Shown: positions 25,143-34,406, counted from the first letter of the stretch. The stretch: 64,000 nt of DNA from JAXGZG01 sp040771825 (GCA_040771825.1 JAXGZG010000001.1:248001-312000); one strand, 5' to 3'. Notes: generated by a model from the letters alone, not told the origin. Translations and numbers: made by a program.

Positions 25143-26168
25143 GTGGCTCTCGACGATAGAAAGGCCCGTGTGCTCAGAGCGGTGGTCGAGGAACACATCG
25201 AGACCGGACTTCCTGTAGGTTCCCGGGTTATTGCCCGCAGATATTCCCTGGGCGTTAGCCCTGCTACCATACGCAACGAAATGGCCGATCTCGAGGATAC
25301 CGGCTATCTCGACAAACCGCACACCTCGTCAGGCAGAGTCCCGTCTGACAGAGGGTACAGGTTATATGTGGATGAACTCATGCCTGAGAGGGGTCTGTCT
25401 CAAGACGAGATTGCGTCCCTTGAGTTGTTGTTTAGGTCAAAGGCCAAGGACGTAGTGTCCTTTCTCAAGGAGACCGTCAAGGTTGTCTCGGAGACTACAA
25501 ATTACCTTGGATTTGTTCTGGGGCCGGATTCGGGCAGCGTAACTTACACTGCGGTTCACCTATTGCCTGCGTCAGTGGGGAAAGCGCTCTTAGTCATAGT
25601 CACCGACGTCGGGTTTGTGGAAACATGCCTGATTGAGGTGCCTCCCATGTCTACTGAAGAGATACGCCGCGTTTCGGATATGTTGACGCGCTACCTTGCA
25701 AACGTGGAACTATCCAAAGTGCCCGATAGGGCTAACCATATGCTCCACGAAGAAGCGTCCCGGTACAGCGAGATCGTGGACCAGGTGGTTGAGTTCCTCA
25801 GAAGCGTCCAGTTGATGCCCGAGGGCGAGAGGCTCTTTGTTGGAGGCGCCGTCAACCTCCTAGGCCAGCCTGAGTTCAGGGATGTAGACAGAGTCAAAGA
25901 TCTCCTCTTGGCCATAGAGAGTGAGGGTTTGATCCAGTATCTTTTGGAGCGGGAATCACGATCAGGCAATCCTGCCATTTCCATCGGCGGCGAAAACGAG
26001 TCCGACGCCGTGAAAGACCTGAGCATGGTCTACGGCAGGTTTTTTGCAGGCAGAAGTGAAGGGAAGATAGGTCTATTGGGCCCCAAGAGGATGGATTATC
26101 CTAAGTCCGTGGCAATAGTGAGGTTTTTCGAGAGGCGGCTGTCGCTCTTTCTGTCACAGCTGCAATAG
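25143..26168 (+). CDS. hrcA: Heat-inducible transcription repressor HrcA
   Basis: Represses heat-shock genes by binding CIRCE; its folding normally depends on a chaperonin, which couples repression to chaperone load. The N-terminal winged helix (RKARVLRAVVEEHIETGLPV and SPATIRNEMADLEDTGYL) and the C-terminal GAF-like dimerisation region (GPKRMDYPKSVAIVRFFERR) are both present; 341 aa is standard. GTG start with AGAAGGAGGG upstream. It is the first gene of the operon hrcA-chaperonin-dnaJ. Since no GroEL gene is in the window, HrcA here may be tuned by the group III chaperonin encoded next; that is inference. Confidence 0.95.
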   Translation: MALDDRKARVLRAVVEEHIETGLPVGSRVIARRYSLGVSPATIRNEMADLEDTGYLDKPHTSSGRVPSDRGYRLYVDELMPERGLSQDEIASLELLFRSKAKDVVSFLKETVKVVSETTNYLGFVLGPDSGSVTYTAVHLLPASVGKALLVIVTDVGFVETCLIEVPPMSTEEIRRVSDMLTRYLANVELSKVPDRANHMLHEEASRYSEIVDQVVEFLRSVQLMPEGERLFVGGAVNLLGQPEFRDVDRVKDLLLAIESEGLIQYLLERESRSGNPAISIGGENESDAVKDLSMVYGRFFAGRSEGKIGLLGPKRMDYPKSVAIVRFFERRLSLFLSQLQ

Positions 26169-26232
26169 AGCCTAGAACCAACAGTTTCAACAAAACAGGC
26201 CAGAAGATGGACCAGTGGTCAGGAGGAAGAAG

Positions 26233-27813
26233 ATGACTCTCAAACAGGCTGCTCAGGGCTCGGAAATCGATGAGAAACTGGCTGCTCTTCTCACCAACGC
26301 CAACGCTGTCAGAGCCATAGCATCGGCGGTGGAAGGCACCATCGGACCCAAGGGATTGGACACGCTGCTTGTTGATAGATTCGGAGAAGTCGTCATCACC
26401 AATGACGGCATGACCATTCTGACCAAAATGGATGTCAGCCACCCTGCCGCGAAAATGGTTATCAACACGGCCAAAGCCCAGGAAGAGGAAGTCGGCGATG
26501 GCACAACTACCGCTACCATAGTGGCGGGCTCGCTCTTGGCTGAAGGTGTGTCTCAGGCCATCAGGGGCGTCCCTGTCACAAGACTAATCGATGGCATCAA
26601 AATAGGCATGAAGCGGGCGCTCGACTTTGTCCAGGAGAAGGCCATCAGGATTGAAGGCGTAGATGACCCTCTTCTCAAGAAAGTCGCTCTCATCGCAGGC
26701 CGCGATAATGAGGATGTGGCCGATCTGGTGGTCTCTGCCGCAAAGCTGGTGGGCAATGACAAGTTGTTGGATCGTAGGTTCAAGCTTGCCGAAACCATAA
26801 TAGCCAAAGAAGGCGCCGACAACGAGGTTTTCGCAGGGATCATAATCGACAAAGACCGCCTGGAAGATGAGATGCCCGATAGTCTGGACAATCCAAAAAT
26901 CCTGGTAGTGGACGATGCACTTGAGCCCGAGGAAGTTGAGGACGAGGCGTTGGCCACTGAGGCAGGATTCCAGCGCTACCTTCAGCTTCAAGAGGAGTTC
27001 AAGGCGAATCTCGCCAAGGTGCTGGAGTTAGGAGTCAATTTCATCGTAGTGGACAAGAGCATCTGCGACGCGGCAGAAGAAATGCTGCTTGATGCAGGGG
27101 TCATGGCTGTTGCCAGAGTCTCTACCGCTGAACTAAGGAAGGTATGCGAGCACACAGGCGCTCGAACTCTGAAGAGAACGGGGCTCAAGAAGCCCGCAGA
27201 CGAACTGGCCAATTACCTGGGCCATGCTGACAGAGTCTATGAAGACGAGAAACTCGAGAATATCAGGATCTTAGGGGGCAAGGGTAAGCCAATGGCCACG
27301 ATCCTAGTGGGGGCCACTACTGAGGAAATCCGTGGCGAAAGAGAGAGGATCTGCACTGACGCCGCGTCGTCTGTTCAGGCGGCCGTAAGGGGCGGAATAG
27401 TCGCAGGTGGAGGTTCTTTGGAGATTGCCGCTTCCAGAGAGGTCGACAAGATGAGGGCTAGCCACAAGGGCATGCAGGCATATGGGATTCAGTGCGTGGT
27501 GGAGGCTCTCAAGCGCCCGTTAGCCCAGATAGTTGCCAACGCCGGGTTTAACCCTTTGGAGAAGGTGGGCGATGTGGTGGCCCGCCAAGTCGAGGACGGC
27601 AACGATGGCTTGGCGCTAGACTGCGACAGCGGAGAAATAGCGGATATGCTGGAATTGGGCGTCATTGACCCTGCGCCCGTTAAGGAGCACGCCCTCAAGG
27701 CTGCCCTGGAGATCGCCTGCGCCATCCTTCGTATTGACACCATCATCAAGAAGAAGGACGAAAGCGACAATGGGCTGAAGCCTAAGGGTTCTGTGGAGGC
27801 TATGGACTTTTGA
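26233..27813 (+). CDS. Archaeal-type (group III) chaperonin, thermosome-like
   Basis: A TCP-1/thermosome-family chaperonin rather than GroEL. Signatures: GTIGPKGLDTLLVD (N-terminal ATP site), NDGMTILTKMD and GDGTTTATIVAGSLL (nucleotide-binding loop with catalytic Asp), a mid-protein apical domain, and GGIVAGGGSLEIAASREVD near the C-terminal ATP site. Group II/III chaperonins have a built-in lid and need no GroES. Bacterial members were described in Carboxydothermus and relatives, in dnaK operons. ATG 26233 has AGGAGGA at 26221; an upstream GTG (26215) is less likely. The stop overlaps the dnaJ start (TTGA). The gene occupies the place where grpE and dnaK usually lie. Confidence 0.93.
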   Translation: MTLKQAAQGSEIDEKLAALLTNANAVRAIASAVEGTIGPKGLDTLLVDRFGEVVITNDGMTILTKMDVSHPAAKMVINTAKAQEEEVGDGTTTATIVAGSLLAEGVSQAIRGVPVTRLIDGIKIGMKRALDFVQEKAIRIEGVDDPLLKKVALIAGRDNEDVADLVVSAAKLVGNDKLLDRRFKLAETIIAKEGADNEVFAGIIIDKDRLEDEMPDSLDNPKILVVDDALEPEEVEDEALATEAGFQRYLQLQEEFKANLAKVLELGVNFIVVDKSICDAAEEMLLDAGVMAVARVSTAELRKVCEHTGARTLKRTGLKKPADELANYLGHADRVYEDEKLENIRILGGKGKPMATILVGATTEEIRGERERICTDAASSVQAAVRGGIVAGGGSLEIAASREVDKMRASHKGMQAYGIQCVVEALKRPLAQIVANAGFNPLEKVGDVVARQVEDGNDGLALDCDSGEIADMLELGVIDPAPVKEHALKAALEIACAILRIDTIIKKKDESDNGLKPKGSVEAMDF

Positions 27814-28970
27814 GCAACGACTACTATGAGGTGTTGGGGGTCGGCAAGGACGCTGGCCCCGATGAGATAAAGCGCGCTTTCCGGCAGTTGGCCAAAAAAC
27901 ACCATCCTGACGCCAACCCCGGAGATCCCAACGCAGAGGCCAAGTTCAAGGAGATTAACGAGGCCTATGACGTATTGTCGGATCCCGCCAAGAAGTCCAA
28001 CTACGACGCTTACGGGAATCCCAACGGGCCAGTGGTTGGTCCAGGGCCGGGGGGAGCGGGCGGCGATAATCCGTTTGGCCGGGTGTTTGGGGATTTCGGT
28101 GGGTTTCCCTTCGGTAATCTGTTTGGGGATCTTGAGGATCTCCTGGGAGGCGGGAGGAGGCAGAGCACCGGCCCGCGGCGTGGCGATGACCTAGAGATGG
28201 AACTTGATATTTCCCTAGAAGAAGCTTTTTCGGGGGCAGACAAGGATGTCCGGATTCCTAGGATCGAGTCGTGCGACCGCTGCCAAGGGACAGGAGCCGA
28301 GCCGGGGTCCAAGGTAACGACGTGCTCGACGTGTCACGGTACGGGGCAAGTTCGCCAGGCCCGATCAACAATCCTCGGCCAGGTGATGACAGTGACCACG
28401 TGCCCCAAATGCGGAGGCACTGGGAAGACTATGGAAAAACCCTGCAGAGAGTGCGGCGGAAGGGGACAGGTCCAGAGAAACCGGGTAGTGACGGTCAAGG
28501 TCCCGCCAGGCGCCGAATCCGGGTTGCGTCTCCGGTTGGCTGGGCAGGGAAACGCCGGGACGCAAGGGGGATCCACAGGAGATCTGTATGTGGTGGTGTT
28601 CGTCAAACCCCACGCCCTTTTCCAGAGGCAAGGAGATGACCTGATTTTAGACAGGGTAATCAGTTTCCCGTTGGCTGCGGTAGGAGGGACCACGCGCATC
28701 CCCACCTTGGAAAGCGATATCGACTTGGATGTACCCCCTGGCACTCAGCCCGGGGCGGTCCTCAGAGCACGGAACAAGGGCATGCCGCGGCTACGGCAGA
28801 AGGGGCGCGGTGACCTTTTGGTCAGGGTAAATGTCAGGGTACCGACCAAGATTTCGGCCAAGGAGAGGGAGATTCTTAAGGACCTGGGCAAGCTTGAGGG
28901 AGAGACCTTCAGCGAGCAAAGATCCTTGTTTCAGCGACTAAGAGGGGCCGGGCAAACCGGCAACTCGTAG
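27810..28970 (+). CDS. dnaJ: Chaperone protein DnaJ
   Basis: Hsp40 co-chaperone that normally stimulates DnaK ATPase and binds unfolded clients. J domain ~4-66 with KKHHPDAN (HPD ~33-35), Gly/Phe-rich linker ~70-120, zinc-binding domain ~154-222 with four CxxCxGxG-type repeats (CDRCQGTG, CSTCHGTG, CPKCGGTG, CRECGGRG), and the C-terminal substrate domains. Length 386 aa is normal and nothing is missing. TTG start overlaps the chaperonin stop by 4 bp, implying tight coupling. No dnaK or grpE is in the window, so its Hsp70 partner must be encoded elsewhere if it has one. Confidence 0.95.
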   Translation: MSNDYYEVLGVGKDAGPDEIKRAFRQLAKKHHPDANPGDPNAEAKFKEINEAYDVLSDPAKKSNYDAYGNPNGPVVGPGPGGAGGDNPFGRVFGDFGGFPFGNLFGDLEDLLGGGRRQSTGPRRGDDLEMELDISLEEAFSGADKDVRIPRIESCDRCQGTGAEPGSKVTTCSTCHGTGQVRQARSTILGQVMTVTTCPKCGGTGKTMEKPCRECGGRGQVQRNRVVTVKVPPGAESGLRLRLAGQGNAGTQGGSTGDLYVVVFVKPHALFQRQGDDLILDRVISFPLAAVGGTTRIPTLESDIDLDVPPGTQPGAVLRARNKGMPRLRQKGRGDLLVRVNVRVPTKISAKEREILKDLGKLEGETFSEQRSLFQRLRGAGQTGNS

Positions 28971-29078
28971 GCCGCAGGGATAAGAGCCAACTATGTTACC
29001 CTTAAGGTGCGCCGGGGACGGGGCTGTTGTCTCCGCGCGGTCCCTTAGCCATCCTGGGCATGCAATGGAGGCGATGAT

Positions 29079-29900
29079 TTGAAGCGAGATCTGCCGCCGA
29101 ACTTAATCCCTGACGCTAATCACACTCCCCCTCAGTTCTTTGTGACCGCTGAAATGGTCATGGGAAACCAAATCATACTGGTAGACGAGGTTTTCCACCA
29201 CGCCGCCGTCAAGCGGCTTGGGCCTGGTGAGGTGTTCCGGGCTGTTCTGGGAGAAACCACCTACGAAGCCAGGGTTGAGTCGATTGCAGCTGATCATCTT
29301 ATGGCTGCCATTGTGGACAGGAGGCGGACATCCCCTCCCTTATCCAAGATTCATCTTTACCCTGCGCTCCTCAAAGGCCAGAAGTTTGACTTGGTAATCG
29401 AGAAGGCAACGGAGATTGGAGTCAGTTCCATCACGCCCCTCGTGACCCGCCGGACTATCCCGCGGATTCATGACGAGAAGGCTCTAGCCAGGAGGGCTCG
29501 TTGGGAGAAGCTGGCCAAGGCCGCTTCCCAGCAATGCGGGAGGCCCAACATTCCGGAGATACGCCAAGTTCGGGGTCTCCATGAGGCTATGGACGGTGCG
29601 CTAGAGGGGCTGCTTCTATTGGCACATGAACACGAGGTTCGGTCACCCGGCGCAAGCGCAGAAGGCGGCCTTTTTGGCCTGTTGAAAGGGGCCAACGAGG
29701 TGTCTGTGCTAATTGGCCCCGAAGGAGGACTTGATGCCGCCGAGGTCCGCGCCGCCATGGATCGCGGCTTCAGGCCGTTTTCTCTAGGACCGTACATCCT
29801 CAAAGCCGAGACTGCTTCCTTAGCCGCTGTGGCGATCCTCGCGTGGTGTATGGGGAGTCTTGTGGGGCCCAGCGACGTTACGCGAACTGCAGCCAAGTGA
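29079..29900 (+). CDS. rsmE: 16S rRNA (uracil1498-N3)-methyltransferase
   Basis: SPOUT-class methyltransferase acting on 16S rRNA in the 30S subunit. The C-terminal knot is clear: VLIGPEGGLDAAEV (~210-223) and FSLGPYILKAETASLAA (~236-252). A PUA-like N-terminal domain precedes it. 273 aa is slightly long because of an N-terminal extension of ~20 residues. TTG start after GGAGGCGATG. It follows dnaJ by ~110 bp, as in many Firmicutes, but the usual intervening prmA is absent. Confidence 0.9.
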   Translation: MKRDLPPNLIPDANHTPPQFFVTAEMVMGNQIILVDEVFHHAAVKRLGPGEVFRAVLGETTYEARVESIAADHLMAAIVDRRRTSPPLSKIHLYPALLKGQKFDLVIEKATEIGVSSITPLVTRRTIPRIHDEKALARRARWEKLAKAASQQCGRPNIPEIRQVRGLHEAMDGALEGLLLLAHEHEVRSPGASAEGGLFGLLKGANEVSVLIGPEGGLDAAEVRAAMDRGFRPFSLGPYILKAETASLAAVAILAWCMGSLVGPSDVTRTAAK

Positions 29901-30189
29901 CCTGCGTACTGGCGACCCGCCAGGAAATCGCGGGCCGTCGAGCATTCTCCGTTACGTAACCCGCCAGACAACCGCCTGCGAGTCAATCTGCCACCGAGCA
30001 GATTCCCGCCAAGAAATCAGCGCCAGGTAGCCTTTCGTCAAGCGGCCTACCGCCAAATATTCGCCGCGAGCATCAACTGGCCGTACCTCTAATACCCTGG
30101 ATATGGGAGGCTTCATACAAGGCTTTGCGTCAGGGCGCAACAGCATTGCCGGCGATGCCTAGACCGCGTCGGTTTGGGGGGGCTTTACC

Positions 30190-30927
30190 ATGTTTGTGGT
30201 TAGGACGAAATACGTGTCTGCCCTCGTCATGTCCATTTTCTTGTGGGTCGCCTGCAGTGTGGGCTTTCTGGGAATGTACGAGACCGGCAGGGCAATGCCC
30301 GCCTTTGCGCCCATCTTCAAAGGGCTTTCGGGAAGCCCGTCAGCCAGTCTCATGTTCAACGTAGACTGGGGCGAAGAGTACCTGCCCCATATGCTCGATA
30401 CTCTCAAGGAGAGGATGGTTAAGGCCACATTTTTCCTAACAGGCACCTGGGCAGAGCGCAACAGCGAATTGGCCAGGCGCATTCTGGAAGATGGGCATGA
30501 GGTGGGAAATCACGGAGGTTCCCACGTACACATCGAGACGATGTCCAGGGATAATCTACACATAGTGATTAGATCCGGGGAGGAGCGCATCTTCCAGGCT
30601 ACAGGAGTCAGGCCGTCCAAGCTGTTTGCTCCGCCCTATGGAGAGTGGACAGACAATTCAGTGGCCTATGCTTTGGAAATGGGCTATCAGACGGTTCTGT
30701 GGACAGTAGACACCGTGGACTGGCGAGAACCTCCTCCCGAGACCATCTGGAAACGAGCGCTCGCCGGCGCGAGCCCTGGCTGCCTGGTGCTCATGCATCC
30801 TACGGAGAACACCGCCATCGCACTCCCTACCATCATTGACGGGTACAGAGAAAAGGGGCTTTCGCTGGTTACTGTGTCCGAGAACCTCACGAGGAAGCCG
30901 GGGCCCGTGGTGACTCCGGGCCAGTAG
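30190..30927 (+). CDS. NodB-type polysaccharide deacetylase, PdaB-like
   Basis: Membrane-anchored deacetylase, probably acting on peptidoglycan or spore cortex. An N-terminal hydrophobic anchor (ALVMSIFLWVACSVGFLGMY) precedes the NodB domain: VDWGEEY supplies the first acidic motif, GNHGGSHVH (~103-111) the metal His pair, APPYGEW (~149-155) the third motif, and VLMHPTENTA (~199-208) the catalytic His. In Firmicutes such small anchored deacetylases include PdaB/YlxY of sporulation; which one this is cannot be decided. ATG start with GGGGGGC upstream. A tandem repeat array begins right after the stop. Confidence 0.82.
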   Translation: MFVVRTKYVSALVMSIFLWVACSVGFLGMYETGRAMPAFAPIFKGLSGSPSASLMFNVDWGEEYLPHMLDTLKERMVKATFFLTGTWAERNSELARRILEDGHEVGNHGGSHVHIETMSRDNLHIVIRSGEERIFQATGVRPSKLFAPPYGEWTDNSVAYALEMGYQTVLWTVDTVDWREPPPETIWKRALAGASPGCLVLMHPTENTAIALPTIIDGYREKGLSLVTVSENLTRKPGPVVTPGQ

Positions 30928-30935
30928 GGTTTAGG

Positions 30936-31285
30936 GCCCGAACTGTCGGCGAGGATAGGACGTGGTGACCTAATATCAGTGATGAGTAGCTCCAGGAGCC
31001 GAACCTCCGGCGAGGATAGGACGTGGCGGACTAGTCATCAGTGATGAGTGAGTCTAGGATCCGAAGCGAGGGCTAGGATAGGATGTGGCGACCTATTCAT
31101 CAGTGATGAGTAGCTCCAGGAGCCGAACCTCCGGCGAGGATAGGACGTGGTGACCTAATCATCAGTGATGAGTAGCTCCAGGAGCCGAACCTCCGGCGAG
31201 GATAGGACATGGCGACCTAATCATCAGTGATGAGTAGCTCCAGGAGCCGAACCCGGGGCTAGGATAGGATCTAGGATCCGATCCG
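30936..31285. repeat. Tandem array of 61-62 bp units (~5.5 copies)
   Basis: The motif GGATAGGA recurs at 30953, 31014, 31076, 31138, 31200 and 31262, a period of 61-62 bp. The whole unit is conserved, with no unique spacers. Each unit contains a TCATCAGTGATGA palindrome and most also GCTCCAGGAGC. An inverted 1.5-copy version lies at 63498-63600 beside ssrA, so this is a dispersed repeat family. The rest of the gap to mtaB (31286-31642) holds only a TATAAT box at 31454 with no good -35. Confidence 0.88.
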
Positions 31286-31642
31286 GCCGCATTGGGGTGT
31301 AGGGTCCGGCTTCGTTCTCTCTCGGCACCGCCCGTGGCACCCCGGGCAGCCCTGGCACCCATCGCGCCCCTCCCAAAATCGACAATTCCGTGGCTATTGT
31401 AAGCCCCGCACTAGGTTGACCTTCCTGCCAGTTCTTTCCTTGCCGCAAGCGGTTATAATGAAAGCATCGCTACTATTGGCACCAAGCACGAATCGAGCGT
31501 GAGTTCGGTTGTCTTGTATTTTCTGCTAGTAGTAGCTAGACCAGAGATCAGTTGCGTTTTGTCTGCCGGCAGTGGCGGGGACTCGGTTGCGCTACTTCAC
31601 GTTTGTGGCAGGCTGTAACCAGAGCCCAACAGTGATACTGAG

Positions 31643-33100
31643 ATGCTTCGGGGGTCAACGCGATTGGAACACATAACCGTTCAGGGCTGCAATAGGACAG
31701 AGGGGCTACACCCACGGGGAGTCCGAACTGTCTCATTCAAAACGCTGGGTTGCAGGCAGAATCAGTACGACACCGACTACCTTAAGGAAACCTTCAGAGA
31801 GAAGGGGTTTCAGGTGGTTGAGTCGGAGCCTAGCGACCTCGTGGTGGTCAATACATGCGCTGTAACCACTAGAAGCGCAGCCAAATGCAGGCAAGCCATA
31901 CGGGCTGCTGCCAGAACCGGGGCGAAGGTTCTGGTGACGGGGTGTTACTCCCAAGTGGCGGCTGATGAGATTGCACGTATCCCCGGGGTCTTGGTGATTT
32001 CCGGGGTCCGTGGCCGCGGCGAACTCGCGTCCCTAGCGGAACGTGCCTTGGCCGAACCACCGTCGATCTCGAGTGAAGCAACCTGCGTCCTTCAGGACTC
32101 GCGCGAACCGGAACAGACCACGAGGCAACTTCGACCCATCATGGCAGTGACCCCTCACGAGGAAAGCCAGCCCTTCGAGGAGACCCCCGTACCCTCGCCG
32201 ACCCTCACCCGGGCCTACCTAAAGATCCAGGAGGGATGCGGAGATTTCTGCTCCTACTGCATTGTCCCCTATGCTAGAGGACCATCAAGGTCCAGGGCTC
32301 CCCACAAGGTGCTACAAGAGGCCCGTAGCTTGATTGAGAGAGGCTACAAAGAACTTGTTTTGACTGGTACACATTTGGGCCTGTATGGCGAAGATCTGAA
32401 CCATGGGCGAACCACCCTTGCTGGGATCATCAAGGAGATTTGCATGATACCCGGGCTTTTGAGACTAAGATTGAGTTCCCTCGAGCCCCACGACGTCACT
32501 TCCGATCTCATCCATTGCCTGAGGTACCCCCAGGTGTGTCACCATCTCCACTTGCCGCTTCAGAGCGGGAGCGAGCGCGTGTTGCGTGCCATGGGAAGAA
32601 GGTACACCGCCAAAGGTTTCTTGGAGACCCTTGACAGTGTTCGCATGGTAGCCCCTGACGTGGGCATCTCTACAGACATAATCGCCGGGTTCCCTGGTGA
32701 GACAGATCAAGAGCACCAGGAAACGCTAGACGTCGTTGGGGAAGCCCGTTTTTCCAGGATACATACGTTCAAGTTTTCGGCTCGTCCCGGCACCCGCGCG
32801 TGGGAATTGCCCGGGAAGATTGCGGAAAAAGTTAAAGCAAGCCGGGTAAGCGAGATAATTCATCTCGGCGGGGAACTCTCCCGGGACTTTCACAGTAAAC
32901 ATGTAGGCAGGGATGTTGAGGTACTGGTAGAAGACGACCGTACCAAAGAAGGGTTTTTGACCGGTGTCACAAGGAATTACATCCGCTGCTATTTGGAGGG
33001 CCATGATGGCCTCAAAGAAACGCTCCAAAACGTGCGAGGGGTCTCCCTAACCCCTGACGGAGTGTTTTGCGAGATGCCCCATAGCCCAAAGACCTGGTAA
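31643..33100 (+). CDS. mtaB: tRNA t6A37 methylthiotransferase MtaB
   Basis: Radical-SAM enzyme that adds a methylthio group to t6A37 of tRNAs reading ANN codons. N-terminal UPF0004 domain has its three cluster ligands (TLGCRQNQYD, VVNTCAVT, VTGCYS); the radical-SAM loop CGDFCSYCIVPYARG (~200-214) carries CxxxCxxC; and a C-terminal TRAM-like region is present. Other MtaB proteins start near the TVSFKTLGC segment, so the first ~30 residues here may be untranslated; no canonical start sits at the aligned point, so ATG 31643 is kept. Followed by ddl 10 bp later. Confidence 0.9.
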   Translation: MLRGSTRLEHITVQGCNRTEGLHPRGVRTVSFKTLGCRQNQYDTDYLKETFREKGFQVVESEPSDLVVVNTCAVTTRSAAKCRQAIRAAARTGAKVLVTGCYSQVAADEIARIPGVLVISGVRGRGELASLAERALAEPPSISSEATCVLQDSREPEQTTRQLRPIMAVTPHEESQPFEETPVPSPTLTRAYLKIQEGCGDFCSYCIVPYARGPSRSRAPHKVLQEARSLIERGYKELVLTGTHLGLYGEDLNHGRTTLAGIIKEICMIPGLLRLRLSSLEPHDVTSDLIHCLRYPQVCHHLHLPLQSGSERVLRAMGRRYTAKGFLETLDSVRMVAPDVGISTDIIAGFPGETDQEHQETLDVVGEARFSRIHTFKFSARPGTRAWELPGKIAEKVKASRVSEIIHLGGELSRDFHSKHVGRDVEVLVEDDRTKEGFLTGVTRNYIRCYLEGHDGLKETLQNVRGVSLTPDGVFCEMPHSPKTW

Positions 33101-33110
33101 ATGGGGGATC

Positions 33111-34259
33111 ATGATGTCGTTGAGGTTAGGTCTCATTTTCGGCGGGAGGTCCGGTGAGCACGAGGTCTCGGTCAGATCGGGACAGGCTGTCTGGGAAGCT
33201 TCCGTAAGGGCCGGTTTTGACGTAGTGGGAGTTGGCATTACCCGTCAAGGACAGTTCGTCTATTTAGGCGACTGTGGCGGCTTCTTCGCCGGTGCCCCAC
33301 AGGAAATCCACTTGTCGGCGGGGCCCAGATGCTTCATTCTCCCGGATCCCACGCGCCCGGGCATCTATGTGGAGAAAGCGACCGCAGGCGTCGCTACGGG
33401 CCAAGCTTCCGCCGGCCAACTGCAAGGTGTGGTCAGGATCCAGGTCGACGCCATCTTTCCTGTGCTTCACGGCTCCTACGGCGAAGATGGCGCCATACAG
33501 GGACTGCTGGAATTGTCAGGCATACCCTACGTTGGTGCTCCGGTCCTAGGTTCTGCCATATGCATGGATAAGGACACCACCAAAAGGCTTCTGGCGACTC
33601 ACGGAGTGCCTCACGTCCCCGCCCTGTCAGTGGCTCGGTTTCTGTGGCAGTCAAAGCGCCTGGACATACTCTCGGACCTAGCCAAAGCCATGAAGTTTCC
33701 TGCATTTGTTAAGCCGTCGGGTTCAGGATCCAGTTTGGGAGTGAGCAAGGTCAAGGACCCGGATGGCTTGGCTGACGCTTTGGATGCCGCATTCCTGTAT
33801 GACACTAAAGCCCTAGTAGAACCCTCTCAAGAAGGACTTTTGGAAGTTGAGTGCGCCGTCTTGGGAAACGCAGAGCCGAAGGCCTCTGTGCCCGGTCAAA
33901 TACTGCCCCGCCGAGAGTTTTACGATTACGACGCAAAATATGTTGAGGACACAACCGACTTGGTGATACCGGCGCCCCTTGACCAAGGACTGACCAGAAA
34001 GGTTCAGGAAGCCGCTGTGCAAGCATTTAGGGCGACGGGGTGCAGGGGAATGGCTAGGGTGGATTTCTTTGTGGACCCTGCAAGTGGCGAGGCGTATGTA
34101 AGCGAACTCAACACCATACCGGGGTTCACCTCCATAAGCATGTACCCAAAGATGTGGGCAGTCTCAGGACTGCCTTTCCACGGACTTGTGAAGTCTCTAG
34201 TGGAGCTTGCGCTGGAGCAGAAGGCGGACGCTTGGAAAGAGGTAAGGGTCCGAAGATAG
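33111..34259 (+). CDS. ddl: D-alanine--D-alanine ligase
   Basis: ATP-grasp enzyme that makes D-Ala-D-Ala for peptidoglycan. Visible motifs: GLIFGGRSGEHEVS at the N-terminus, HGSYGEDGAIQG (~120-131), GAPVLGSAICMDK, KPSGSGSSLGVSK in the ATP-grasp core, and NTIPGFTSISMYPKM near the C-terminus, where the E-N metal pair lies. 382 aa is normal. ATG start (or the next ATG, 33114) follows GGGGGAT. It is cotranscribed with mtaB, an unusual but plausible pairing. Confidence 0.93.
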   Translation: MMSLRLGLIFGGRSGEHEVSVRSGQAVWEASVRAGFDVVGVGITRQGQFVYLGDCGGFFAGAPQEIHLSAGPRCFILPDPTRPGIYVEKATAGVATGQASAGQLQGVVRIQVDAIFPVLHGSYGEDGAIQGLLELSGIPYVGAPVLGSAICMDKDTTKRLLATHGVPHVPALSVARFLWQSKRLDILSDLAKAMKFPAFVKPSGSGSSLGVSKVKDPDGLADALDAAFLYDTKALVEPSQEGLLEVECAVLGNAEPKASVPGQILPRREFYDYDAKYVEDTTDLVIPAPLDQGLTRKVQEAAVQAFRATGCRGMARVDFFVDPASGEAYVSELNTIPGFTSISMYPKMWAVSGLPFHGLVKSLVELALEQKADAWKEVRVRR

Positions 34260-34279
34260 AGGGCAATACCCGGCATATC

Positions 34280-34316
34280 CTTGGCATTGACCCTTGGCAT
34301 TGACCCTTGGCATTTC
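34280..34316. repeat. Short tandem repeat CTTGGCATTGACC
   Basis: About 2.5 copies of a 13-15 bp unit lie between ddl and the rpsU promoter. The third copy runs into the promoter's -35 box, which itself reads TTGACC. Confidence 0.6.
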
Positions 34317-34318
34317 CG

Positions 34319-34348
34319 TTGACCGGATCAAGCGCGGTATTGTACAAT
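34319..34348 (+). promoter_or_regulatory. Sigma-A promoter of rpsU
   Basis: TTGACC (34319-34324) and TACAAT (34343-34348) with an 18-bp spacer lie ~60 bp upstream of rpsU. Both boxes match 5 of 6 consensus positions. Confidence 0.7.
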
Positions 34349-34406
34349 CCATGTGTTGCTCTGTTGGGAGCGGGGAAACGCCTGCGGCGGAGGGAGGGAC
34401 ATAGAC

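Noticed and set aside
26215..27813. GroEL (group I chaperonin)
   Set aside because: The sequence has thermosome-type motifs (NDGMTIL, GDGTTTATIVAG) and no GroES gene precedes it.
29901..30189. Recurrent CCGCCA motifs between rsmE and the deacetylase gene
   Set aside because: Spacing is irregular and the flanks are not conserved, so I could not define a repeat unit.
30936..31285. Possible CRISPR array
   Set aside because: The whole 61-62 bp unit is repeated, with no unique spacers, and no cas genes are nearby.
31454..31459. TATAAT box upstream of mtaB
   Set aside because: No -35 element lies at workable spacing; TTGACC at 31416 is 32 bp away, and there is no TG extension.
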